Numbered from the stretch's first letter, positions 1 to 6,215 are shown. The stretch: DNA of 11,029 nucleotides from Baffinella frigidus (GCA_026770585.1 MU646536.1:91772-102800), one strand, 5' to 3'. Made by a program: numbers and translations. The notes: a model not told the origin generated them from the letters alone.

Positions 1-51
1 GTTGCAGGGACACACACACCGAGGTTGTGGTACAGGCACACCGGGGCTGTG

Positions 52-368
52 GGTGGCACCTCCCACTCTTGCAGCTGGCGCGCTTGCCTCTCGGCCGCCG
101 TCTGGTCGGACTCACGTCGATCGTTACCAAAGTTCATCAAATCAAGGCTGGAGTACAGGCCATTTCCTTCGACCAGAGCCTCGTTTTCGAGGCTCTGAGA
201 AAATGGCCAAGCTCCAGTCTCAATTTGATCAACTTCGGAGGGCTGGTGTTGGGCTGGTTAACCGTGGTGCGTGGGCGGGGTTACAGGAAATAGTGCATAA
301 TTGAGGGTAGGTGGTACCTCCCACTCTTGCAGCTGGCGCGCTTGCCTCTCTGCCGCCGTCTGGTCCGA
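52..368. repeat. 60-bp direct duplication flanking a foldback
   Basis: Two copies of a sequence of about 60 bases (52-110 and 310-368) are nearly identical. Both run from GGTGGYACCTCCCACTCTTG through the GCTGGCGCGCTTGCC segment to a CCGCCGTCTGGTC end. They lie 258 bases apart and differ at only a few positions. Between them sits the inverted repeat at 130-235. The arrangement could be a segmental duplication, or ends of an element in direct orientation like short LTRs. No LTR signals (primer binding site, polypurine tract) are evident, so a simple duplication is the safer reading. Confidence 0.75.
130..235. mobile_element. 106-bp foldback (MITE-like or hairpin locus)
   Basis: The whole segment folds on itself. 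The core is perfect: CAGAGCCTCG (174-183), loop TTTT, CGAGGCTCTG (188-197). Outside it GGCCATTT (158-165) pairs with AAATGGCC (201-208), CTGGAG (148-153) with CTCCAG (212-217), and a diverged outer arm starting AAGTTCATCAAATC (130 on) matches the complement of the end at 235 at about 20 of 24 positions. There is no coding potential. It could be a MITE remnant or a source of hairpin RNA. Target duplications are not obvious. Confidence 0.6.
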
Positions 369-583
369 CTGCGCGGGGGGGGAGACGTGGGGGTGTCAAA
401 CCAGGCATGTTAAGTTGCCTGAACAGCCACATGTAGGGCGTTGGGCTCCCATTCTGGAATTCAGGGGGTGCCGTGACCAAATTCCTACATGAAATCCTTA
501 TGGGGAAGGACGTGTCGTTCACTCATGGGCTTCGAGGCAACCCCCAACCCTCGTGCGAACCCCACTTTAGACGTGCTAGCGGT
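369..583. other. No recognisable feature
   Basis: This stretch has a G run (376-383) and otherwise mixed sequence. Reading frames are short on both strands, and I see no repeat shared with the rest of the window. Confidence 0.5.
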
Positions 584-678
584 CAATCAAAAGTTGACGT
601 AAGGGCAGAGTCCCCAAATGGGGGGATTCCACCAAAATTTGACTCGAGGGTACGGGTGAGTTGACTTTTGTAATTGCC
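584..678. repeat. Imperfect inverted repeat bounded by AAAAGTTGAC / GTTGACTTTT
   Basis: AAAAGTTGAC near 590 and GTTGACTTTTG near 660 lie in a loosely palindromic setting (CAATC before the first, GTAATTG after the second). Inside is a small hairpin TCCCC-AAAT-GGGGGA at about 612-626. The two words are members of the pervasive AGTTGAC motif. Function unknown. Confidence 0.4.
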
Positions 679-828
679 TCCCCTCAAGTCTAGAGTAGCA
701 AGGGGGGAGCGTCGTTGAGGGGTGGGGGAGTGCCGTTTTTTTCGAGGGTGTTTTAAGGGGCACTACCCCCTTGATGAGGATACCACGTTCCAAACTGACA
801 GTTTTCCAATCTGCTGAGTTTCCACTCT
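666..828. other. G-rich stretch with one weak hairpin
   Basis: It contains GGGGGAGTGCC (about 724-734) that can pair with GGCACTACCCCC (about 759-770) around a T-run. Nothing else is recognised; frames are short. Confidence 0.35.
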
Positions 829-1137
829 GTCAACTTTCTGCGGAGGGGGCCACTTTACACTGTCAACTTTCCGAGGAGGGGTCAACTTTACCAGGCGGTG
901 GTGCATGCCCTGCATCCGCATGCGCTCCAGAAAATCCTTAAAGTTAATTGTCTCAAGGCAAGTTGACTTTTGATGAAAGGTCTGTAGTCCTCCGTGTGGT
1001 TACGATGTCAACTTTCCGTGGAAGTGTCAACTTTACGCTGTCAATTTTCCGTGGATGAGTCAACTTTACGCTGTCAACTTTCTGTGGATGGGTCAACTTT
1101 ACCAGGCGGTGGTGCATTCCCTGCATCCGCATTTTCT
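829..1137. repeat. GTCAACTTT minisatellite-like arrays, two blocks
   Basis: Block 1 (829-925) and block 2 (1007-1137) share a structure. GTCAACTTT words alternate with short G-rich spacers such as CCGTGGATGA, and both end with the same tail, TTTACCAGGCGGTGGTGCAT followed by CCCTGCATCCGCAT. Exact GTCAACT is at 829, 862, 881, 1007, 1026, 1059, 1073 and 1092, with a variant GTCAATT near 1040. In block 2 the repeat period is about 33 bases for a pair of words. Both blocks look like products of unequal duplication of one unit. No coding role is apparent. Confidence 0.75.
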
Positions 1138-1173
1138 CCTCCGTTGCCCGCAGCCGCATTTGCTCAAGCCTCC
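1122..1173. repeat. Module S, copy 1
   Basis: This is the first copy of a ~52-base module containing CATCCGCATT, CTCCTCCGTTGCCCGCAGCC and GCATTTGCTC. It overlaps the tail of the preceding array. Related copies are at 1267-1320 and 1673-1724, with a short fragment near 911-930. Confidence 0.7.
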
Positions 1174-1266
1174 TGCGCGAACGTCCACTTTTGAGGATAC
1201 ACTATCCACTTTTGAGGCATCTTCAGGCTCGAGAGTAATAAAGAAGAAGACGAGACGCGTGCCCTT

Positions 1267-1475
1267 GATCCACATTCGCTCCTCCGTTGCCCGCAGCCGC
1301 ATCTCCTCAAGTCTCCAGCTCGCAGCCCCCGTGCTGAGCAAACAACTTTCGTGCAACAACTTAAGGAGAACCCAGAAAAATAGCCGCCGTGCTCAACATC
1401 AGGTTTGAGAGTAACAGGTCAAGAAAATGAAGAAGACGAGGTGTTGGGAAGCGTCGCGATCCTAGGAGCGGTGAA
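1267..1475. repeat. Two-module block (S then T), copy 1
   Basis: Module S (1267-1320) is followed after about 70 bases by module T (1391-1475). T starts GCTCAACATCAGG, continues with GAGAGTAACA, an A/G-rich stretch with AAGAAAATGAAG, and GGGAAGCGTCGCG. Both modules recur in the same order at 1673-1823 with the 70-base spacer largely missing. Near 1230-1250 another short segment reads GAGAGTAATAAAGAAGAAG, resembling the A/G-rich part of T. Such tails resemble 3' ends of SINE-like retroposons, but no RNA polymerase III promoter was recognised. Confidence 0.65.
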
Positions 1476-1483
1476 GAAGCATG

Positions 1484-1671
1484 TAGAGCTATTCCGGTAG
1501 GACTTGTCGCGTTTTCGATTTCGAGACTTCGAGACTTCGAGACTTCATTTGTACCATGAGATTTGAAACGGTGCGTTTTAAAACGTTTTACGCCCTTTAA
1601 AACCTTTTTGAAGTCTGAAATCTTGAAACCTCGAAGTCGAAAACGCGACAAGTCCTACCGGAATGGCTCTA
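1484..1671. mobile_element. 188-bp foldback element with ~45-bp terminal inverted repeats
   Basis: The left end TAGAGCTATTCCGGTAGGAC (1484 on) is complemented by the right end, which closes GTCCTACCGGAATGGCTCTA (to 1671). The match continues through CTTGTCGCG and TTTTCGA into an inner triplicated GAGACTTC segment on the left. The interior is AT-richer (for example TTTTAAAACG near 1577). It splits the two S-T blocks, so it probably inserted between them. TA at both outer edges would fit a TA target duplication as in Tc1/mariner-type MITEs. No transposase is present. Confidence 0.75.
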
Positions 1672-1672
1672 C

Positions 1673-1823
1673 TGCATCCGCATTCGCTCCTCCGTAGCCC
1701 GCAGCCGCATCTGCTCCAGTCTCATGTACACCCCGCGCTCAACATCAGGCTGGAGAGTAACAACTTAACAACTTAAGAAAATGAAGGACACGAGCTGCTG
1801 GGAAGAGTCGCGGTCCCAGGAGC
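1673..1823. repeat. Two-module block (S then T), copy 2
   Basis: Module S (1673-1724) begins directly after the foldback element. Module T (1737-1823) follows with GCTCAACATCAGG, GAGAGTAACA and an AAGAAAATGAAG stretch, then GGGAAGAGTCGCGGTCCCAG. Compared with the first block, T carries a small extra AACTTAACAACTT repeat. The order is the same as in copy 1, so this is a tandem duplication of a compound unit. Confidence 0.65.
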
Positions 1824-1843
1824 CCTACCATAAGAGGCGGACC

Positions 1844-2011
1844 ATGGCATTCTCTTAAATGTTGGGGTTTCGCTCGAGTCCAGGTTTGTACGAGAGCTGG
1901 TCACGTTTCCCAAGATTCAAGCGTGAGGGACGTGACAAATTCCGTTCCACGCCCTTCCAAAGTTTTTTTGAAGCACCCACGTGTGGATTTTTTATGGATT
2001 TTTTAAGGCCA
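1844..2011. repeat. Diverged ~165-bp repeat, copy 1
   Basis: The unit begins TGGCATTCTCTTAAATG and ends TTTTTAAGGCC. It aligns along its length with 2120-2276. Shared landmarks in order are TCTTAAATG, GTCCAGG, a GTCACGTT hairpin (about 1899-1941), an AAATTCC segment and a T-rich tail. The hairpin pairs GTCACGTTTCCC with GGGACGTGAC. No frame is open throughout with convincing composition. Confidence 0.6.
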
Positions 2012-2119
2012 AGGTCGGATGTGGTTTTAAGGCTTCGAGTGGTAGGGCCTCCCGTGGTGTAAGCCCGAATGCAAACTACGCTGACTTGGAGGAGCGCTCC
2101 ACTCCACTCAAGGCTGATC

Positions 2120-2276
2120 GTGGCCTTTTCTTAAATGTAAGTTGTACGTTCGTGTCCAGGACTTGTGCGGAAATTAGTCACGTTACCACGGTTTAAGCGT
2201 GGCAACGTGACCAATTTCCATGCAAATCCTCGGAAAGGGGTTTTACGCAGCCACTTGTAGGTTTTATTAAAAGGCC
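2120..2276. repeat. Diverged ~165-bp repeat, copy 2
   Basis: This is the second copy of the unit at 1844-2011. It begins TGGCCTTTTCTTAAATG and ends ATTAAAAGGCC. The central hairpin is better preserved than in copy 1 and is annotated separately. The two copies differ by many substitutions and small gaps, so the duplication is old. Confidence 0.6.
2170..2218. repeat. 21-bp hairpin with GTCACGTT stem
   Basis: The left arm 2170-2190 (GAAATTAGTCACGTTACCAC plus G) pairs with 2198-2218 at 19 of 21 positions around a 7-base loop GTTTAAG. The core TCACGTT followed by a CC is shared with the hairpin at 1899-1941 and with the perfect palindrome at 3890-3930. The recurring core suggests related element ends or a common binding site. 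Confidence 0.7.
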
Positions 2277-2344
2277 ACTGGCAGCCTGACCTTTCTTTGT
2301 CCGACATCATAGTGCTCCACGAAGTCACGAACGCGCCGCTCAAG

Positions 2345-2543
2345 GTGGCCATCCCTGCTCAAAAGTTGATGGCTCAGAGTGGCCATCCCTGCTCAAAAGT
2401 TGATGGCTCAGAGTGGCCATCCCTGCTCAAAAGTTGATCGCTCAGAGTGGCCACCCCTGCTCAAAGTTGACAGCGCCGCTCAGAAGTTATCTTTTTCTCA
2501 AAAGTTGTCCGCTCAAAGTTGACATCCGTGCTCAAAAGTTGAC
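2345..2543. repeat. 34-bp tandem repeat (about 3.5 units) and degenerate tail
   Basis: Units begin GTGGCCATCCCTGCTCAAAA at 2345, 2379, 2413 and 2447, exactly 34 bases apart. The first two are almost identical and the fourth decays. The tail to 2543 keeps only the GCTCAAAAGTTGA portion in irregular spacing (AGTTGAC at 2465, 2517 and 2537). Units abut without unique spacers, so this is a minisatellite rather than a CRISPR array. Confidence 0.85.
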
Positions 2544-2819
2544 GTCGCTGTGAGGCCCACAGGAAACTGCAGTCGCGGCAACCCACACGGTGGACTACGA
2601 GGGTTCCATTTGAAAAGAAATCTCGTCCAATTTCACTTATTTTAGCCCTTTCCCTTTCCCTGTGCGAACGTAGTTACGCAACCCTCGGATTGACGGATCG
2701 CGGGTGTGTGGAAAACCTCGTTGTCCACCACCTTGTGGTGGTCAACCAAAAAGAATACCAGCGAAGCCTGTAGATAGTTAAAGTTGGGTTATCTCTGGAT
2801 GTGGGACGCAGGTAGACTG
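2544..2819. other. No recognisable gene; one small hairpin
   Basis: A hairpin CCACCAC-CTT-GTGGTGG lies at 2725-2741. Nothing else in this segment matches other parts of the window and frames are short. Confidence 0.45.
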
Positions 2820-2956
2820 CGTAATGCCTCAATCTGGATGACCGACTATTCTCAAGTTGACATGCTGGGTGCGCGGTGCAAATCCGTCAACTTTGGAGCG
2901 GAAAAGAGCCCGGGCTCACCAACTTGCTTCGCCCAAAAAGACGGAGACAGAGCTCG
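2820..2956 (+). mobile_element. MITE family 1, copy A
   Basis: This is one of seven copies of a ~135-148-bp element. The order of landmarks is TGCCTCA end, GACCGACTATTCTCAAGTTG, a GTCAACTTTGGAGCGG segment, AAAAGAGCCCGGGCTCACC, and a GAGACAGAGCT end. Inside are two inverted repeats: AAGTTGAC against GTCAACTTT, and GGGCTCACC against a decayed partner GCTTCGCCC. The outer ends of better copies are complementary (CTAGCTCTGYCTCA). It is followed by a linker shared with copy C and faces copy B in inverted orientation. Confidence 0.7.
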
Positions 2957-3042
2957 ACAGAGACAGAGGTCTGGAATTGGAACGCACCAGCGAGGTAGAC
3001 AGCGAATTGCATCTTCATCCAGCCCTACTCCTCCTCCAAGTT
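2957..3042. repeat. Linker repeat CGCACCAGCGAGGTAGAC, copy 1
   Basis: The segment AACGCACCAGCGAGGTAGAC followed by AGCGAATTGC (about 2983-3011) recurs downstream of MITE copy C (about 3480-3508). A shorter form lies at 3338-3367. It therefore travels with family-1 elements as part of a larger duplicated unit. A CCAGCCCT segment follows in both long copies. No coding meaning recognised. Confidence 0.6.
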
Positions 3043-3176
3043 CTAGCTCTGCTGCAACCTGGGCTCGCCAATTTGGCGTGCCCAGGCGCGTTTCCGCCCC
3101 AAAGTTGACGGAGTTGTACCGCACACCCAGCTTGTCAACGTGAGCATAGTCGGACAACCCGAGTGAGGCAGAGCTA
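3043..3176 (-). mobile_element. MITE family 1, copy B (inverted)
   Basis: This copy is complete and in reverse orientation. It runs from CTAGCTCTGCTGCAACC at 3043 to GAGTGAGGCAGAGCTA at 3176, so its outer ends are complementary. Inside, GGGCTCGCC-AA-TTGGCGTGCCC gives the near-palindromic block (about 3061-3083), and AAAGTTGACGG (3101 on) with GTCAAC (3134 on) gives the second inverted pair. The A-B pair is head-to-head across an 86-base linker. Confidence 0.75.
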
Positions 3177-3184
3177 CGAGGTTT

Positions 3185-3324
3185 TTATCCGGGGAAACCT
3201 ATTTTTCTTTCATTTGATGGCAATCAAAATTACTACACAGATTCTTTTATATTACTAATAAGAACGAATTGTGTAGTAATTTTCGTTGCCATCAAATGAA
3301 AGAAAAATAGGTTTCCCCGGATAA
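3185..3324. mobile_element. 140-bp MITE with 55-bp terminal inverted repeats and GTTT duplication
   Basis: Left arm 3185-3239 begins TTATCCGGGGAAACCTATTT. Right arm 3270-3324 is its complement at 53 of 55 positions and ends CCGGATAA. The AT-rich loop is 30 bases. GTTT immediately precedes (3181-3184) and follows (3325-3328) the arms, a candidate 4-bp target duplication. Removing element and one GTTT joins GAG-GTTT to GGCGGTGG. This resembles the uninterrupted paralogue GAGGTCTGGCGGTGG at about 3465-3479, which supports a recent, precise insertion. Confidence 0.85.
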
Positions 3325-3362
3325 GTTTGGCGGTGGTCCGCACCAGCGAGGTAGACACCAAA

Positions 3363-3470
3363 CTGCCTCACTCGGATGACTGACTATTCCCAAGTTGACA
3401 TGCTGGGCCTGCGGTATAAGAGCCCGGGCTCACCATATCGGTGAGCCCAAATAGACAGAGGCAGAGGTCT
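3363..3470 (+). mobile_element. MITE family 1, copy C (internally deleted)
   Basis: It begins CTGCCTCACTCGG and continues with CAAGTTGACATGCTGGG. It then skips the stretch that holds GTCAACTTTGG in other copies and resumes at AGAGCCCGGGCTCACC. The second palindrome is nearly perfect here: GGGCTCACC-ATATC-GGTGAGCCC (3427-3449). It ends near GACAGAGGCAGAGGTCTGG and leads into the shared linker. Confidence 0.7.
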
Positions 3471-3560
3471 GGCGGTGGGGCGCACCAGCGAGGTAGACAG
3501 CGAATTGCCTGTTCGTCCAGCCCTGCTCGTGCGCCCTCGGCTCCTGCTGGGGGGGAAAGC
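3471..3560. repeat. Linker repeat, copy 2
   Basis: GGCGGTGGGGCGCACCAGCG followed by AGGTAGACAGCGAATTGCC repeats the linker downstream of copy A. CCAGCCCTGCTC follows. This shows that element plus linker was duplicated together. Confidence 0.6.
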
Positions 3561-3644
3561 GGGTTAAGTAAATTTGCAAACACAACCGATCGGGTAAATT
3601 TGCAAACACAACAAATCGGGTTAAGTAAATTTGCAAACACAACC
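3561..3644. repeat. Short tandem repeat GTAAATTTGCAAACACAAC, 3 units
   Basis: The word AAATTTGCAAACACAAC occurs three times (about 3569, 3596 and 3626), preceded by GGGTTAAGT in units 1 and 3 and by GGGT in unit 2. Unit length is 26-31 bases. Different reading frames are open across it, which is an effect of the repeat and not evidence for a protein. Confidence 0.8.
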
Positions 3645-3831
3645 GCGACGATCCAGAAGGTGAGGTGCGACGACCTGCTCCCATCCTTCTTGGCCTACGT
3701 TGAGTGATCCAACAGGTTGTGAGCCTGCGTCTTGGCCTCAGGAGGTGGTGCTTGTCGTACGTGACCGTGCGGACGTTTCCTTTTGAGGAGTCCCACTGTA
3801 CCGAGGCGGGCTCGTCTCAAGGGTCATAGAC
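3645..3831. other. No recognisable feature
   Basis: Unique-looking sequence with no repeat, hairpin or convincing reading frame noticed. Confidence 0.45.
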
Positions 3832-4011
3832 CCACACGAGGCTATCCATGCGAGCAGAATAAAACGACATTTTCAAAAATGTGGGAAACTGATCACGTTT
3901 CCGCCCGCTCAGCGGGCGGAAACGTGATCATTTGCTGACTTTTGGCGTGTTTCCTGGGCAATAATCTAATAATTGACTTATGAATCTGTTCGCATAGATA
4001 GCCTCGTGTGG
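3832..4011. mobile_element. 180-bp foldback element with nested perfect palindrome
   Basis: The outer ends CCACACGAGGCTATCCATGC (3832 on) and GCATAGATAGCCTCGTGTGG (to 4011) are complementary with one mismatch, and the match extends a few bases further in. In the middle, 3890-3930 is a perfect palindrome with 20-base arms (TGATCACGTTTCCGCCCGCT) around a single C at 3910. The remaining interior is AT-rich. The structure is that of a MITE or foldback transposon. No clear target duplication was found. Confidence 0.75.
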
Positions 4012-4019
4012 ACTGCTGG

Positions 4020-4085
4020 ATCACGCATCTCCAGGCTTGAGAGTCATAAATAAGAAGAAGAAGAACAGCAAAGTGCCTCTTGGTC
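4020..4085. repeat. A/G-rich tail-like segment (GAGAGTCATAAATAAGAAG)
   Basis: CTTGAGAGTCATAAATAAGA followed by more AAG units (about 4035-4067) resembles GAGAGTAATAAAGAAGAAG near 1230, the related parts of module T, and GAGAGAAATAAAGAAGAAG near 6554. Recurrent AATAAA-like words followed by AAG repeats look like retroposon 3' tails. Confidence 0.4.
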
Positions 4086-4265
4086 CAGCCCTCCGGCTCC
4101 TGACAGGTTATGAGCCTGCGCCTAACCGCGAACAAGAGATGACTGATCCGCACGGGGTTTGTCCCGGGACGGTGACTAATCCGGACAGGCTTCGTTCCAG
4201 AACACTCTCGAATCAGTCAACGGTCAGGGCACCGCACCGCCCCGGGGAGAATCAGCTTTCGGCGT

Positions 4266-4310
4266 GTCAACTTTCGTATGCAGTCGACTTTCGTACGTAC
4301 GAAAGTTGAC
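4266..4310. repeat. Palindrome built from GTCAACTTTCGTAC
   Basis: 4283-4296 (GTCGACTTTCGTAC) and 4297-4310 (GTACGAAAGTTGAC) form a 28-bp palindrome with one mismatch. Directly upstream, 4266 on, GTCAACTTTCGTATG is a third partial copy in the forward direction. It is a clean inverted pair of the window-wide AGTTGAC motif outside the MITE families. Confidence 0.8.
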
Positions 4311-4393
4311 AGAACCGGGCTGGGTTTGGACCAGGGCGGGAGCTGAGACGGGCAGACATGAGACGTACGGGCCCCGCCGAACCCGAAAGAAGA

Positions 4394-4394
4394 G

Positions 4395-4426
<32 letters not shown>

Positions 4427-4470
4427 GAGAGGGAGAGGGAGAGGGAGAGGGAGAGGGAGAGGGGGAGGGA
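4394..4470. repeat. Compound microsatellite (GT)n(GA)n(GGGAGA)n
   Basis: A GT run (about 4394-4409) passes into a GA run (about 4409-4425), then into GGGAGA units that decay near 4470. On the minus strand it reads as alternating Ser-Pro and Ser-Leu, a composition artefact. Confidence 0.95.
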
Positions 4471-4719
4471 GCGGTGAGGCTCATGACCTGTCGTGCGCCG
4501 TCAGCAACAGCTTCCTTGTACGCGATGCCTCGCTTGTACCTTAGCGTGTCGTATGCGTGCTGCCGGCAGAGGTCCAGACGGCACCATTCAATTTAATTTC
4601 GCGATTGGATATCAACCAACCAGGTTTCGGGTAGGACACCCGTAGGAACCCCCCGATGTCCCTACGGATGAACTACCACGCGTGTACCGCAGCGTGGCAT
4701 ACAATTTCATCTCGAAAGA
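4471..4719. other. No recognisable gene
   Basis: No repeat family member, RNA gene or credible coding frame was seen between the microsatellite and the large foldback. Confidence 0.45.
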
Positions 4720-4943
4720 TAGAGCGTTTGCGGTAATTGTTGTCCGTTTTGGACGTACGGTTTCCCGGTTCTCCGGTTTTGAAAAGGGACTTATAGGACG
4801 TGACAAGGATTTTAAATAGTACCAGAATTGCGCCTCTTGGGTACCATTTAAAATCCTTGTCATGTCCTATAAGTCCCTTTTCAAAACCGGAAAACCGGGA
4901 AACCGTACGTCCCAAACGGACAACAATTACCGCAAACGCTCTA
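4720..4943. mobile_element. 224-bp foldback with 103-bp arms
   Basis: Left arm 4721-4823 starts AGAGCGTTTGCGGTAATTGT. Right arm 4840-4942 is its complement with only four mismatches in 103 by eye. The loop is 16 bases (4824-4839). The outermost T (4720) and A (4943) also pair, so the element reads TAGAGC to GCTCTA, the same terminal hexamer as the foldback at 1484-1671. TA could be the target duplication. A transcript would form a nearly perfect double strand. It carries no protein; frames on either strand are mirror artefacts of the arms. Confidence 0.85.
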
Positions 4944-4972
4944 ACTGAATCAGTTCCCCAAGTAACGTTTTC

Positions 4973-4997
4973 ATTTAATCAGGAGGCCTGATTAAAT
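4973..4997. repeat. 11-bp perfect hairpin ATTTAATCAGG-AGG-CCTGATTAAAT
   Basis: The arms 4973-4983 and 4987-4997 are perfectly complementary around a 3-base loop AGG. There is no T-run or other sign of a terminator. It lies 30 bases beyond the large foldback. Confidence 0.7.
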
Positions 4998-5362
4998 TTA
5001 CTATGCCCTAACGGATTTCTCCTATTCAACCTCCTACTGAAAAGAAACTGATTCAATTATCTTCCGAAATGAAATTGCTGCCGCAGGGTTCAATACCGCT
5101 TCAGTTGGACGCCTCCGTTTGGAGCCAACTCGCTAGCTGCCTCTGGGTTTAATACGGAAACATATTCAATTTAAAGCCGCGGGGTTCAACACGCGCACCG
5201 CCCTTGCCCAGCTGCCATCATCTACCTCTGTCTCAGTTTTGTTCTGGCTCGTCCCAAAGGCTTTCTATTCGCCATTTTGTACTGGATTTCTGCGCGTAAA
5301 TACTCTGAAGGACACGCCGGAATAAACCTCGAGCAGAGGTAGACCCCTTCAGTTGCGACCTC
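4998..5362. other. No recognisable gene
   Basis: Three loosely similar segments occur (GCAGGGTTCAATACCG near 5084, CTGGGTTTAATACGG near 5143, GCGGGGTTCAACACGCG near 5178), perhaps an old tandem triplication. An imperfect hairpin with AGTTGG and CCAACT ends lies at about 5103-5130. No coding frame is convincing. Confidence 0.4.
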
Positions 5363-5488
5363 CCACGCCAGGGCACTCGAAACATCCACGTTTGACATCT
5401 TTCAAGGGAAATGCCTTGAATTCTTAAGTCAACCGTGCCAGATCTGGCGCGGATAAGGCGTCGGTTTCCCTTGATCAAACTGGCGTGG
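5363..5488 (-). mobile_element. MITE family 2, copy 1 (uninterrupted)
   Basis: The element is 126 bp and is bounded by CCACGCCAG (5363-5371) and CTGGCGTGG (5480-5488), a perfect 9-bp terminal inverted repeat. A palindrome GCCAGATCTGGC lies inside, near 5447-5458. It aligns in inverted orientation, without large gaps, to the halves of copy 2 at 6340-6692. On the minus strand the body can be read as protein with an ARSGTVD segment. However, differences between the copies are mostly amino-acid changing, so I read it as a non-coding element. Confidence 0.65.
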
Positions 5489-5518
5489 TCCGTTTGGAGC
5501 CGCGGTGCTTGCTGGTCG

Positions 5519-5659
5519 CCTAGGTCTGTCTCAGTCTATTTTGGCTCAGCAATTTGGTGAGCCCAGGCTCTTTCCCGCTCGAAAGTTGACGGATTTGTAC
5601 CGGGAAACCAGCATGTCAACTTGAGAACAGTCTGCCAACCCGAGAGAGACAGAGCTAGG
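5519..5659 (-). mobile_element. MITE family 1, copy D (complete, inverted)
   Basis: This is the clearest full copy, 141 bp, running from CCTAGGTCTGTCTCAG to GAGAGACAGAGCTAGG, so its ends are complementary. Inside are GGCTCAGC-AATT-TGGTGAGCCC (about 5542-5564), then AAAGTTGACGG (5582 on) and CATGTCAACTTG (5613 on). The length matches copies A, B and G. Confidence 0.75.
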
Positions 5660-5671
5660 TGGTGGGAATGG

Positions 5672-5732
5672 GGCAGACCTTTTGATGATGCGGAATTCAG
5701 CGTGGGAGCTTTGTCGGCCGGCGCAGTGCGCG
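5672..5732. repeat. Module M, partial copy (5' part)
   Basis: GACCTTTTGATGATGCGGAA followed by TTCAGCGTGGGAG and CGCAGTGCGCGGG is the left part of a module that is longer at 6691-6818. It leads directly into a family-1 MITE, replacing that element's usual left end. The same junction is seen at 6158-6215. Confidence 0.6.
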
Positions 5733-6010
5733 GGTTGACCGACTATTCTCAAGTTGACATCTCAGAAGGCAAGGCAGAACGAGGACTCTCACCGGCACAC
5801 GTTCATAGGCGAACGGCCTGAAAATGGGGTAGTTAGGCATACGGCATTGCCTAGGACCTCCTAGCGTAGGCCGAGGGATCCTAGGACCAAAAAGTCTCGG
5901 CCTACGGTAGGAAGTTGGCATCCGAGGTTCCCGGTACAACCCCGCCAACTCTGGAGCGGAAAAGAGCCCGGGATACATAAAGTGGTGAGCCCAAACCACA
6001 CAGCGGGCTA
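5733..6010 (+). mobile_element. MITE family 1, copy E, split by a 151-bp insertion
   Basis: The left part has GGGTTGACCGACTATTCTCA and ends AAGTTGACAT (to 5760). The family sequence resumes at AAGTTGGCAT (5912-5921) and continues GGTACAACCCCGCCAACTC, GGAGCGGAAAAGAGCCCGGG and GGTGAGCCC. The word AAGTTGRCAT is thus present on both sides of 5761-5911, as expected for a 10-bp target duplication with one later change. Inside the insert, CTAGCGTAGGCCGAG (5861-5875) pairs with CTCGGCCTACGGTAG (5896-5910) with one mismatch. Confidence 0.6.
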
Positions 6011-6157
6011 TGCAGGGAAAATATGGCCAAATCTAAGCCATTTCCCGTCAACTTATCCCTAGGAACCCCACTATGTCCCTACGCTATTGCCTACCGTAGG
6101 GTCGTATGTCTTATCGCTCATGGGTTATTCAAAATCCCTTCGAAGTCCGCTTTGTGG

Positions 6158-6215
6158 CGGACCTTGCTAATGCGGAATTCGGCGTGGGGAGGATCGGCGG
6201 TCCGCGCAGTGCTCG
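6158..6215. repeat. Module M, partial copy
   Basis: GCGGACCTTGCTAATGCGGA followed by ATTCGGCGTGGGGAGGATCG and GCGGTCCGCGCAGTGC repeats the left part of module M. It again ends at the left boundary of a family-1 MITE. Confidence 0.6.

Noticed and set aside
52-368. 60-bp direct repeats as LTRs of a small retroelement
   Set aside because: No primer-binding site, polypurine tract, TG...CA ends or target duplication were seen.
2345-2543. Regular repeats resembling a CRISPR array
   Set aside because: The 34-base units abut with no unique spacers and the context is eukaryotic, so it is a minisatellite.
2870-2890. GGTGCAAATCC in MITE family 1 resembles a tRNA-type B box (GGTTCRANNCC)
   Set aside because: One position differs from consensus, no A box was found at a suitable distance upstream, and the element has inverted-repeat ends unlike a SINE. 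A genome-wide consensus would settle it.
4224-4484. Ser-Pro repeat protein on the minus strand
   Set aside because: It is a translation of the GA/GGGAGA microsatellite.
4612-4991. Several 60-90-codon frames with similar peptides on opposite strands
   Set aside because: They arise from the 103-bp inverted arms at 4720-4943.
5233-5478. Minus-strand frame with a peptide (ARSGTVD) also readable at 6380-6400
   Set aside because: Similarity is explained by the shared MITE family 2. Most differences between the copies change amino acids, which argues against coding constraint.
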